DNA of 64,000 bases from Gavia stellata (Eukaryota; Chordata; Aves; Gaviiformes; Gaviidae): the NCBI RefSeq assembly GCF_030936135.1, contig NC_082598.1, positions 49,196,347-49,260,346 of the forward strand, written 5' to 3'. Shown here piece by piece: positions 11,831 through 23,600 of this stretch; the first letter of the stretch is position 1, and each line of letters begins with the position of its first letter. Made by a program: the position numbers and the translations under genes. Below the pieces are notes generated by a model. The model had not been told where the DNA came from. It saw nothing but the letters and a program-made list of their open reading frames with translations, and did not search any database.

Positions 11831-14360
11831 CCTGGGAGGAAAGACCATCTTAAACAGGATTCAGTTCTTTCTAAAAAGAGCATGTGTGATTACTAAGTAC
11901 TCACAGTCATAAACAGTGCATACCCTGTATATAAATACATTATGCACGCATTCCAAGTGCTCTCCATTTTATGCAGTGATTAGGCACTTCCAGCAGAAGG
12001 AAAATTGAGTAGATATTCTCCAAGATCCATCTTTGGGCTTCCGAGTGCTATCTCTTGTTGTAAAAAGGTCTTGGTCCTATGAGAGAAAACCAAAATCTAC
12101 TGGAGCCTTAATCCGTACCATGAAAAGCTACGTGCTAATTTAAGAAACAGTAATACGATTATTTTGCTCTGATGCACAGGGAAACAGCACCAAACTGACT
12201 GCACAAATCTATTTGCTCGTGGTACCAAGATTACGGGCGGGGTTAGGAATCACTTCGCCAAACAGCTTTTTAAGCTGTCGTCGACAGTCTTTCATTAGGG
12301 CTTTTTAGACTCCAACCGCAAAGCTAAATTACTCACACCTTTATTTGAACAGACTTTCCTCACCCACTTCTGCAAAATCACCCCATGCACTCAGCTCCTC
12401 AGCTCCCTTTCCTGCCCCGCTGTAGGCTGCTCGGTGTAGGGGGTGAATGACGCTCATACAGAAAAGATGCAAAGATGCACTTCTGCTCAGTAATAGCCTC
12501 CTCCAGCTACTTGCTCACAGCGACAAGTCTAAGCTGCAAAATACAGACATGTAAACCTTAAAAACTGAGTCCATTTTGTTGCTGTATTCCCACATCTTAC
12601 TGGAAGCTAGCAGCAAAAATCTCAGCTTGCAGATTTTGCAGACGGACGTTTGGGGCAAGACTCACATTAGCAGAAAGAAGAAAGCAAGCTACAGAGCAAA
12701 ACGGTCTCTGGAGTCAAGAAATGGAGAGAAAGCAGGATGAAGCAAATGGAAGAGTACAGAAAGCCTGCCATGTGAAAAGATAAAGAAGAGGGATGAGTTA
12801 TTAGCAGAGGTTGGAAAATTTAATAGAGGATGGAAAACCGTAATAGAGGAGATAGGAGTGGGAGGAAGCAGTCGTTGGATGTAAAGGGGCAAATACAGCT
12901 GTAAAAGGGTGGGGAAAATCAAAACCATATTTACACCCATTTTTCATTCTAAAAAAGGAGATTAAAGATTTGCATAGGGAATACGTCTGAATCAGTTTAA
13001 AATGCTGCGTGAGAAACACCAGAAACCAAAACATGAAGTTAACAATGTGTCCTATTTTCAGCTCCAGAACTCAAGCGACTCCAGCAGTTCTCAGTCAAAT
13101 GCTTTCTACAGTGACTCAGTAAAGTCAGGCACGAGGGAGTCCCGATTTTTCCTGGAGACTGTGGCTTAAACCTGGATTTACCGGAAACAGCAGACACTCA
13201 GGGAAGCATGAGGATGCTAATGATAGAGAGAAAAGGACCCATAAAGTTTTTGAAAACTTGTCTCTAGTTGCGCCTATTCATTTCTCATCATCACATTTTG
13301 CCTTATGCACATTTCCCTGATTTCCATAGGCAGCACGTCACTTACTGGGCTTCAGTAATTCATAACACCTATTGCGCATGTATCCATCTTAGAATTATAT
13401 TCAGTTCCTTCCCAGAACTTGTGCTAGCCCACTGGAAAGATGCAAAATCTTACTCTTTTAAAGAAACTATCAAAAGTGCACACAGACAGTCAATTCATTT
13501 GTTTCACTAACCCTACAGAAAAGGACTATGAGGACTAAGCACCAGGAAATGATGCAGCTGTGGGCAGTGGGTTTGTATCCGTCAGCCCTGCTTTACTGCT
13601 CTCTGTTGAAGGTAGCTTTTTTACTTCTAATGACCATGAAATGGAAGAGTAACGGAAAATAAAATTCATCGTAAACAATTATTTAGAAGTGGAATCAAGT
13701 ATTTTCTAGCCAGCTCCTTTTAGGTCCCCAAACGAACATCATCTGTGTTCAGTTGATAGGATTTGTATTTCAGAGTAAAGAGGAAACAGTCACTTGGATG
13801 TGCTCTGGAGCTAAACAGAGTTCTCGCCTTTATGCCTATTTTGCTGCTGGATCACTGCAGCCACTGAAAATATCTGGTGCCCCTGTGCAGCAGAGAATTA
13901 TTTGAAGCTACCAGCTCTGTTTATCGAAGTCCTATTGCTTTTTTTAAAAAAAAAAGTAGGTAGAGTTCCTATCTTTCCTCCACTTGACCCAAGAAGAAGC
14001 ATCAAAGTTTTTTGCGCTTTTTTTTCCCCCCTCCTCTTCCCAATAAATAAGGATGGAATAGGATAAAAAGGAGCTACTGTTCAGACCTGATCAAAAGCAG
14101 AAGAGACACATATCTCTTCAAAGAGAGTCTGTCCAGAGCCTCTGCTTCAGATGGGGTGAATGGTCCCAAAAACGCATGTAACTCTCTCCCCTCCATGCAG
14201 ACAAGGCCACCATTCCTGAGCATTTGCTCAGCCACTGCAAACCTCACCCTAAACAACACCACTAGAGTCAACATGCTGATGTCCCCTCCGTGCTCCCCAG
14301 TGGTTCAGTGCTTAAAGGAAGGACATCAGCAGCTGGACGTTAATGAGGATTTTACTTCTC

Positions 14361-14376
14361 TTTTTTTTTTTTTTTT
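14361..14376. repeat. T16 homopolymer
   Basis: Sixteen consecutive Ts in non-coding DNA, not linked to any recognisable retroelement tail. Confidence 0.9.
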
Positions 14377-16581
14377 AATCGGAGCAAGTTACTAGCTGAG
14401 GCAGTGCATATCCTGCAACCTTCAGCCTGAAAAGACACAGAAACCAACCGTATGGCAAGGAACAACCGCTGGCTCAAAACAATTTTCTTTAAGGGCAAGT
14501 AGTTGATGCTGGTGGTGGCGATCACATGTTGGGAAGAGAAACACGCTTTCTTGCAACAAGAACCTTCACACGTCCTTCGCATCAGTGTCACTTTCTTTTA
14601 CAGTTGCAAGGATATTTGCTCAGCCACCAGCTGTAACAGCATGCAAAATTTCCAGAATGCATCTTTCAGCCAGGAGAACAAGGCAGATTTTTTAATATTG
14701 GCTTGTGAGTAATAAAAACGTAGTGTATTTCTGGCTATTTAGATAGTGACGTGGCTAAAACAAACTCCTTTGTTTTCAGCAGCTGTTAACAATACCTGTA
14801 GGGAGCTGTTCTCAAGGCAGTTAATCTCTGGCACTGGCGGCAGTAGGATGTAAACAGCATGTATCAAGTTAATGGAAAACATTGAGCAGCCAAATCTGAA
14901 AAGAGCCATGTTTAGCTGGGCCTCTCCTGCAGGGAGTACGTTCTCACATGTAGCAGCAGCAATGGCTTTCGGAGGGCAGGTCTTCCTGGGGACAGACAGA
15001 CGGAGCTTTGCTGCAGTGCTGCTGAAGCAGCGGAGCCCTGCCGGCGCACGCCAAGCTGAAGGCAGTGAGCCTGGCTGAGGGTATGCAATTACAGCCACGG
15101 TATACAGGCTCAGGGTCAGCGCTGAGCGAACGCACCATACGCCTCCAGCCTGGAACTGGCTCAGGTCTGGTTAGGTCAGAGCCAATGAGTGGCTGTCTGC
15201 ATCCGTCCACGCAGACATACCCTAAGATTAGAAAGATACCGATGGGTTATTTTGAATGACATAGTCCGGACTTGTACACTGTGGGAGGTGTGATGGGAAC
15301 TCTTTCTGTCTTTCTTGATAATTTAATGAGCTGTTGTAATGCGGGATGCACTGAGCCCCTCATTTATATGCATTTCCCACATGAGATGTGAATATTAAAT
15401 TCCTCTAAGTATGAATCAGCACCTCTTACTCCCACAGCTCTTTCCCCTATCTCTCAATCTCCACCAGCTCCACAGCTCCGGATCCCCTCATGGTCCCCTG
15501 GGCTCCCCCACTTCACTGCCAGCTCAACAGCCGCTGAAGGAGAGAGATGCGCCCCTGGTCACAGGCGGAAGCATTAGCCATTTGGCAGAACAAAGCTGAA
15601 GAAAAGGTCTCGGTTCTTTCTTGAAACCAACTGCAACCAGGCTAGCCCCGTGGCCTGTTAGCGTTTGGGAAAATTGCATGACACGGGAAATTAAACCTAC
15701 AGGGCATCGTTGTGTCTGACAGCTGGTAGTTTAAATAATGAATTGGTAATTATAAACCCTTTTGAAATAAAAATGAAGTTTAAAAAAACATAAACTTTAG
15801 AGACACACCTTTTGATGGTGAAGGGCTTTCCCACGTAGATTCCACCAGCAGCCATCACTCAGCACTGGCAGACAGCAGGTGCTTGCCACTCCGTAAGGGG
15901 AGAGACACACTCACCAAACAAGAAAAGTCAGGGGCTAAACAAGTTTGCAAATAGCAGCAATTCCAGTCCAAAAATCATTTCCATAGCAGAGGGAAGTGCT
16001 CCCGGAGGACAAGGAGGCTGGCTGGCTTTCCCTTTTTTCTGAATAGGTTTTCATTTGTATGGAGTGGAGAAGGAAAAATAAGGGGAGAATGGGATGAAAT
16101 GTAAAAAAATCAGAATTGCAGTGTAGAAGTCACCACCTGCTCCTGCAAAACAGACTATTCTTTATTTCCAAAGTCCTGGGAGTTGTAAACCAGGATTTCT
16201 CAATAAAGTGCGCTAAGCTAAAAGGCATGAAGATAGCGACAGATCCAGACTTGTTAGTGCCATGAACATTTGTCTTGGCCACAACTTACAATGTGTACGC
16301 AGAGTGCTGCATCTACCATCTAATGCTTTCCATGTTATACCCAAGCCTGTGCAGAAAGTTCCGCCTCAGAAATATTCAGAAACTGAAGTTAAAGTGCATG
16401 TCTTAGTATGAAAACAAACCTAGCATTTTAAACGCCAGGGTTTCTGCTGTGAAGTCCTTCCTTTTGGGACTTTCCCACAGTCACCTACACCCAGACTCCA
16501 GTTGCTTGAGATCTCCAGGACCAAAGCCAAGAGTATAACAGGAAGGAGAAAGTACAAAACTCATACCCAGTAAATGGGAAC

Positions 16582-16587
16582 TTTATT
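16582..16587 (-). other. Candidate distal polyadenylation signal (FHDC1)
   Basis: Minus-strand AATAAA followed about 25 bases later by GTTTTGTAC and a pyrimidine-rich stretch. It would give a 3' UTR of about 2 kb, similar to the long 3' UTR I recall for human FHDC1. Confidence 0.4.
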
Positions 16588-17187
16588 AAACTACTGAGTT
16601 ACTCCGAAATGTATAAATGTTCCATTAAATACATTCAGTTTTCTTTTACACAGATTTATAGAAATTTATTTACATATTCCAAACACATTTAAATTATTTT
16701 TCAAGCTTGCTACCAATAAAATTTTTTTTTTTTTTAAAAAAGGAAAAAAGTCACTCATCTGCTTTTGCAGATGTGCATACATATACACAGATACAAGTAA
16801 GAAGGGAGATGCTTTTGTATCTAACCCACAAGGGAGGCAGTATCCAAAAAGCTTATAGGGTTTCAAGCAAAAATTCGCCCTTGCCGAAAAGCAGGCTATA
16901 TAAATTCTCCCTGTGGAACAGACTCAAACAAGAGGCCCTATGCAATACTTTATGGTGTTTGGGTATGATGTCTGCATCAAGATTTGCTGGTATGTGGGAA
17001 GAGCTAAAGGCCCTTTGCCAAATTCAAAACACAAAGCTAGCTGTCCCTGATACTAGCCCATGAGAAGCATGTGAGCAATTAAATGGCTCATTCTCACTGA
17101 ATTATGCTCTCCCAGCACTGAGGGATAGAGCAGACAAACAAATTTACCACTCGTAAGTCAATGCCACTTGTCCAAAGAGATTTTCCT

Positions 17188-17223
17188 TTTATTTTTTATT
17201 TTATTCTTAAATGAGGCTTTATT
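17188..17223 (-). other. Cluster of AATAAA polyadenylation hexamers (FHDC1)
   Basis: Four minus-strand AATAAA hexamers (at 17218-17223, 17200-17205, 17195-17200 and 17188-17193) lie within 36 bp. The sequence below them reads as GU/U-rich on the minus strand, as expected for a downstream element. This would give a 3' UTR of about 1.4 kb. Confidence 0.45.
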
Positions 17224-18584
17224 TCTAAGTGAATAAAAAGGCAACTCTAAGTAAGATGCTTAGGAGAACAGTGATCAGTCTCCCCACCTACATACATGTC
17301 TCTTGGGAAGATGCACAGCATGCTGAACAAGTTTTCCCTCATTCTCTGTACCTTAGTCCAACAGGATTTAAAATTTGTATCTGCAGGAAAAAAGAGGTGT
17401 TTTTATTTTGTAAAAAGCTTATCAAATACTAGTTTAATTCGTCCTTTGGAGTCTTTAAACATTAAAAACCACATTTGAAGCAACCAAGGAAGTCTGCAAA
17501 AACATTGTCATGCATAAGCTCTGTGTTTCATGCTAAATATTCATGTTGACAAGGAGATGGGAGAGGAAGAGGAGGCAGGGAAACTAATGGCTCAGTCAGA
17601 GCCATTGCAACATTCAAGTAATTTGGTAGTAGATAAACCAGTGGAAACATGGAATGGTAAGAAAGTGCTCAGCACTACATTGCAGCCTTCAAGAGTTGAA
17701 CTGCAAACATCCTTGATATGTATCATAAATATATGGCACTTCTGTATGACCAAAAGCTGGCAAGTTTGCTTGTGACCAAAACAAGTCAGGAGTAGTCAGC
17801 ATCCCAATGGTTACAATCGATGGCCCTTCCAACAGGCACAGCCTCCAGCCGTGCTACTCAATGCAGCACCAGCCATATCTACTTGTGCATGCAAGACAAT
17901 GCTGCCACATTCTTGGAGAATAAGCCTCCTGTCCAGCAGAAAGCCTTCTCCAGACACACATACACATTCATAAAACATGCTATAAATTCTTCAGTGAGGT
18001 TAAAGACAGCCACAAACAGCAAATGTCTCATTTTACTATTTTTTGGCCAGCAGTTCCCAGTCTGTCCAATTGCCAGCAATGGACTTCGCAACAGGCAAAA
18101 AGAGTTCCTGAATCCAAGGAATCAAAAGCAACAGAAAGCACAATCACCTAAGTTCATTTTCAGTACTGTTCCACAGGATTCACTTTGACATCAAATAAGG
18201 AACCAACCAGCACAAAGGCTTGAGTCAGTAAGAATCTTATGTACACAAAAACTGGCCTTTATCCATGTTTTCTGCCACAAAACATTTCATCTTGTAGTTT
18301 AAATTCTTAAAACTTTTTGGCTTTTGGTGACCTTCTGTATCACAAATACGCAAAGATTTGCTGTTACGCTCGCATTCCATCACAGTAGCTTCAAATACAT
18401 TCAAATTCATAAAAAAGGATTTAGACCAGAACACAACTACTTGCCGTTTTCCAACAGTGTGCCGTAATTTAATGAGCAGATGATGTTGCTTATCAGCAAT
18501 GTCACTGTTTTAAGGAATTTCACGACACAGACATCCAGTGCTTGAACAAGTGTTCACATTCCAAGATTCAAAAAAACCTTTCCC

Positions 18585-20630
18585 TTACTTCAGTAACGGC
18601 TTCAGTATTTTACCAATTGTGGTCCGGTTTGCATCTTTCAGTTTAAGAGAGGCCTTTTCCACTGCTCCCTGCTCCTTTGGTGCAGGCTCTGCTTTAGAGC
18701 TGACAGCTTCTCCCTGTAGGATGCTTCTTCCAACCACTCTGGCACTACTTGCTCTCTTTAAGGTACTCACACTGTTCTCCTTTGGACTCGGATCATCAGA
18801 GGTTGCTGCTGGCTTCGCTTTAGGCAGCCTCTGGGACACAGACCTTGTGATGGTTGGAGGTTTGGACGAGCTGGATAGATCCACTTTTGCACGCTTTGAA
18901 GAAGAAGCCACTGTATTCCTCGCAAAGTTTGGGACGGCGGACGGCGTTTTGGGAACACTGACTGTGGCAACCTTAGTCTCATCTGTAGGGGTCTGAGGTT
19001 TTACACTGGAGCGACACATCTTCATTTCGTCTATTTTTGATTTGACATTACTCCTAACAGGTTTAGAGTTTGGCTTCTTCAGAGAGACTCTGTCCCTCTC
19101 AAAATGAGCACTGCTCGAGGTGACAGTGCCCCTTTGTAACTTTGGCTCTTCTACCGAGATGCTATGCCTGTAAGGACTTCTTGGCAGCGTGTCTGTTGTG
19201 CCTCGGACAGAGCTGCGACGAGACAGCCGACTTTCCACTACACTAGTTTCACGGAGTGCTGGCTTGGCTTCCGGCTTTTTCACGCTGCTCGGTGCTCTGT
19301 TTGACCGAGAAATAGGCACCACTTTCCTCATACTTTCATTCTCAGAGGCATTCAAAGTTCTTACAGGTCTGGAAGGAGCTGTGTGGCTAGGGCGAGTGCC
19401 ACTGGATTTTGAGGAGCTTGGAGATCTATCTTTTAGAGAGTTTCTCTTTGGTCCTGCTGCGTCTTTATTTTTTATGGGCTTTTCTTTAGGAAGGGTGTGC
19501 TTGCTATTGGCATCATCCTTCTCACTTGCAGAAGTGTGAAGAGACAGATCCTTGGCAGAAGCAGAATTCAGGTTTGAGAAGAATGTCCTAGCCCTGTATT
19601 GAGCATCATTCCCAGAAGAGCGTGCTTTGCCAGCCTCACTTCTTATTTCATTGCCTGCTGATTTAAAATCATTTCCCTCTTCAGAATCCAATGTCAAAGA
19701 ACAATCAGTCGTTGTATCTGACACGTAGAACACTGGCCCATCTTCCCTACTTCCTGAAACACTTGTATCCATAGACATGGGGCTGCTGCTGCTGGGCTCT
19801 GAAGCTTCACTCTTGCAACCCACTGCCTTGGCTTTATGGTCATTGGCCTCTCCGGAACTTCGGCAAGCTGGAGGCAGGTCGTCATCGGCAGTGCTAAGGG
19901 AATGAAAGCTTAGATCATCTAGAGTCTCCAAGTCTGTTCCACCAGCATCCTCTAAATATATTAAAGGTGTATCCTCTGCAGGCTTTGCTCCTTGAATATC
20001 AAATTTACGTAATCCTTTAACAAGTTCACGCTCCTCAATTGCAAGGGCCAGAGCATTTATATCGGTGGACTCCTCGCAGGACACATTGGAAGTGTGCATG
20101 TTGTAGTCAGTGCTTCTCTGTGAGTAACGGGCACCAGGACCGGTTGAGCCACTGAAGTGACTGGGCTGAGCTGGAGGCACCTGCAGTAGGCCACCACTTT
20201 TCACTTTGGTTTCAGACTGTTGGTGTAAGCGCAAGGTATTTAAATTGAGATCTCTCGTTTCTCTGGATTCGGTCCAGGCTACGTTTGGTCTTGCTTGTCG
20301 AGTGTTTGCACGGGGAAGGCTGTTAAACTTGTTTGGATCCTCGTCTTTTGAGATTTCCAGGAAACTCTGCAATTCCCTGTCTGCAGTAATCCCCAAAGAA
20401 AGTCGAGAGCGCCTAGAGTTGGGGTTTCTGTATGAAGGGCTTTGAGGTCTCTGCTGCAAGAAGGGAATAAATTCTTCAAGTCCTTTTTTGGCCAACATCT
20501 CCACATCATTTTCACTGCTGCTCCGCCCAAAGCTCCCAAGCTCTCCAGCTGCCCAGGATCGACGCTTCTCCTCCAGCTCCTTTTGCCTTTGCAGACTATG
20601 AAGTTCCTGGATCTCTCGTTCCCTATTTTC
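18585..20630 (-). CDS. FHDC1: FHDC1 terminal coding exon, disordered basic tail
   Basis: A single 2,046-nt exon giving residues 457-1137, about 60 percent of the protein. The acceptor is GCCTCGTCAG above 20630. It opens with a charged helix (457-482) and the conserved RSSSENDVE block (492-500), then RRSRLSLG and long Ser/Thr/Lys/Arg-rich low-complexity sequence. Conserved islands include [27 protein letters not shown], and a C-terminal [13 protein letters not shown]. In the known family the C-terminal region binds microtubules. The stop is TAA at 18587-18585. The open frame continues 19 codons upstream of the acceptor, but those are intronic. Confidence 0.96.
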   Translation of the reverse strand, partial: ENREREIQELHSLQRQKELEEKRRSWAAGELGSFGRSSSENDVEMLAKKGLEEFIPFLQQRPQSPSYRNPNSRRSRLSLGITADRELQSFLEISKDEDPNKFNSLPRANTRQARPNVAWTESRETRDLNLNTLRLHQQSETKVKSGGLLQVPPAQPSHFSGSTGPGARYSQRSTDYNMHTSNVSCEESTDINALALAIEERELVKGLRKFDIQGAKPAEDTPLIYLEDAGGTDLETLDDLSFHSLSTADDDLPPACRSSGEANDHKAKAVGCKSEASEPSSSSPMSMDTSVSGSREDGPVFYVSDTTTDCSLTLDSEEGNDFKSAGNEIRSEAGKARSSGNDAQYRARTFFSNLNSASAKDLSLHTSASEKDDANSKHTLPKEKPIKNKDAAGPKRNSLKDRSPSSSKSSGTRPSHTAPSRPVRTLNASENESMRKVVPISRSNRAPSSVKKPEAKPALRETSVVESRLSRRSSVRGTTDTLPRSPYRHSISVEEPKLQRGTVTSSSAHFERDRVSLKKPNSKPVRSNVKSKIDEMKMCRSSVKPQTPTDETKVATVSVPKTPSAVPNFARNTVASSSKRAKVDLSSSSKPPTITRSVSQRLPKAKPAATSDDPSPKENSVSTLKRASSARVVGRSILQGEAVSSKAEPAPKEQGAVEKASLKLKDANRTTIGKILKPLLK

Positions 20631-23600
20631 CTGACGAGGCAAAGCATAAATACGTCTCAGAGGACAGTGTCCTATGCATGAGAACAAGTCACACTCCTTT
20701 ATCTTTCCCTTTATTTCTTCCCATCAAAGTTAGCTCCTACTGCTATCACCCTCCCCCAACCCCCAATACATACACACACAAAATCACCATGGCAACCACA
20801 GCCTGCGACCATTAACCATACGGAGAGCAGTTCACTGCATAACTAATGCTGGCGACACATCAGTCTGGTCAGCATAAGAAAAAAATGCCTAAGTCCCTGC
20901 AGAGACCAAGAACGTGACCTATCAAACCCAAGTAGATGTCAAGTCCAGCCAAAGAGTTCCTGCTATAAGATGGAGAGCTTCAAGTCCCCACGAAGTTTAA
21001 AGTTGGCAGTTTTATCAGGTGAGTAAACCTCTACCTGATCATTACATTCATATTTTAAAGACAAACTTGTCTGACAAGCACACAGCCAATGTGTTCCTTC
21101 CATACTCCCTTATTACAATTGCAATTGTTCCTCAGCAAGTGCAGTTTCTACAGGGTGCTGCTTACCTCTGACTTGAACATTACCGATTGGAAATTTTGTG
21201 AAAAGATATTACTTAATTGCATATGAAAGCAAATAGAAAAGTTTAGACAATGCCTCACCATCATTACTTAGACATCAACTGACACCACTCAAGGACCATT
21301 AATCAATGCCTCATTCCGGTTTTGGATCTCCTATTCACTGTTGGCTTCAAAAACTGGCAACTATGGCACAGAAGTTGCCCAGGGCAGGCTGGAGATTTTG
21401 GCAGCTAGGTTTTGGTTCAGGAAGCCATAGAAAGAAGTAGTTTGTGTTTTAAAGACAATACAGTAACACCTTTTTACTAAAATCATTAGCAGTAGATTAC
21501 TGCGAATATCAACATTTTAACTGTCACCTCTAGGCTTCAGATTTAATCTAGCTGAACCTTCAGTTGAACTTTCCAGGTTATTTTCTGAAATGGAGAACCT
21601 GGTTTTCTAGAGCAGGTAAAGTTGCAGCAAAAGAAATAAGGGGGAGGCTAGTCTTGACACAGGTTCAAAAATTACATAATTTTCCAGCATGTCGTTAAAT
21701 CTGTTCTGAGCAATGACACACTATTTAAAAAAACCCCACACCTATATTTGTCTGAAGCACTGTCTAGTTTGATCTTCCCATTGTTGTGACAACAGAAGAG
21801 CTGCACTAGAAAAAGTCACCTGAAAGCTTTCAGTAAACAAAAGCCTAATGCTGAAACTCTTTTTGATGAACAGGTTAATCTACACCACTTAAAGTGGATT
21901 TGAGACTATGCTGGGCTCCGAAAGATAAGATGCATTAGAGACCTAAGAAACCTGAACAGCTAAGAAAGGAAAAAGAAAAAAACTTGCATTTCAGGAAAAA
22001 TGTCTGTGGCGGAGAGCTTTCTTTCACAGGTATGGAATTACAGAATGAATTCTTGCCAAATGCTAAAGCTCAACTTTAAATATCCCATTGTAAAGAGAAA
22101 TGGTTAAAAATAGTTGTAGATATTATCATCATATTCCTTATTAGACAGAGAACATTTTAACCTCACCCAAAACATGTTTCAGGAGATTTTATTCAAACAA
22201 AAAAAATCTATTTTAAGAACACATAGACATGTTAAAAAATTGCAAAAAATGTTTAAACATTTGAAATATGTGCACATGGCCATTGTGGTATGAGCCATCT
22301 TATTAGACTGCTGGCTGTGCTGTCCACACATCACATTCATTTGTCAGAACTGCAATCTTTATTCTGAATTGTTCTGTTAATAATGTAAGGACAGAGGTTA
22401 ATATTGTAAGGACAGAGGTTAATCCCCACAAAATACCTAGTAAGCAAATCTCCTCAATATTTGCAAATAAGAGACTAATTTGTCATTTTTTTAGAGTGTA
22501 ACTTACTACAGAGCATGTACTTACTACAGAGAGAGGAAGGAAGATCCCCATTGGACGTCAAAGTAATAGCTATCCAACAACCACTTCTAATGTGTGACTA
22601 TGAATTAAATCTCCAGTCCCAAATAACTGAACACGTATGCACGAAGTCACCTTTCACTAAAATGTCTGCAATAGTTACCACCATTTGGTTTTATATAATT
22701 ATATAATGTTCACACACATGCATAACCCCATGCTATCTTGTGTGGTAAAGGGCAGGTAGACTAATGGTACAACAGACATGTTAGCTGAACATCCTGTCAG
22801 CTTGCTGTAAATCAAGATTGTTCTCTCTTCTCTGAACTAAAGCTCTTATACAAAGTGCTGTCAAATGCAGATTGCATAAGGCAGAAAAATAAAGAAATGT
22901 GTGGATCCATCTAATTCATGCTATTTATAAAGGCCTAAAAAATATTTGTAACAATAGGCAGACTTTGCTGAACCAAAACTGTAAACAATGCCAATACTGC
23001 TCCTTCATCTCCGTATACTTCTTGAATTCTTTGGGACCAATTCAAGGTACTTAGCAAATGAACGGTCACACTGGGGATGAAGTATCTTTGTACTGTAGGC
23101 CTGTTTAATTTCTTGAGTTTTCACCCGCAAAAAGCATTTGAAAGAACAAAGTAGAAGACATAGTCCTTGCTTTACTTGGCAAAGTGTGCCTAGTCATGTA
23201 AAGGAGAGCAGTGGAGAGACTGTGTTAGTGCTGATTCAGGCTAGTATGCCCACGTAACGTGGCGCCACATCTCAAGGCCTTTCCAGTGATCTAACATTAC
23301 CAGTCCAGGGCCAGAACAGTGAGCGCTAGTCAGGAAATCTGCACAATCTGTTTCACTGCTCAGCTTAGCAATCACCAACCTCCTCACTAAAAGAGAAAGA
23401 AGGACCCCACTTATAAGCAGACCAACAGGCTACGCTGATGTATCACCTCAATGGTCTAGTCAGCCTGCAGCAGAAGGTGCAGAGCAGCGGGACTGTACAC
23501 AGGGCTGGGCAGAATGGCAATTTCCCACCTGGCTTCTGGCAAGGAATGCCTACAAGAGGGCATTTTGCTGTAGCCATTCAAGCAAATATATCAAATACCA

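Larger units (their letters stand above)
1..16559. other. Non-coding region downstream of FHDC1
   Basis: About 16.5 kb with no supported gene. Short ORFs are scattered on both strands without splice support or recognisable products. By the known human order (ARFIP1, FHDC1, then TRIM2) this would be the gap toward TRIM2. It contains old repeat relics (1935-2020, 4058-4135, 10025-10065, 11690-11830), a 35-bp tandem duplication, microsatellites and several AT-rich stretches that look like possible conserved elements. Confidence 0.7.
16560..18584 (-). other. FHDC1: Presumed FHDC1 3' UTR
   Basis: Non-coding AT-rich sequence directly after the FHDC1 stop. Minus-strand AATAAA hexamers occur at 17402-17407, as a cluster at 17188-17223, and at 16675-16680 and 16582-16587. 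The cluster at 17188-17223 and the site at 16582-16587 both have U/GU-rich sequence just downstream. The 3' end cannot be fixed without transcript data; the lower limit given is the most distal plausible site. Confidence 0.45.

Noticed and set aside
18538..20681. Plus-strand ORFs of 60-152 codons across the FHDC1 terminal exon
   Set aside because: They are antisense shadows of the real minus-strand coding exon.
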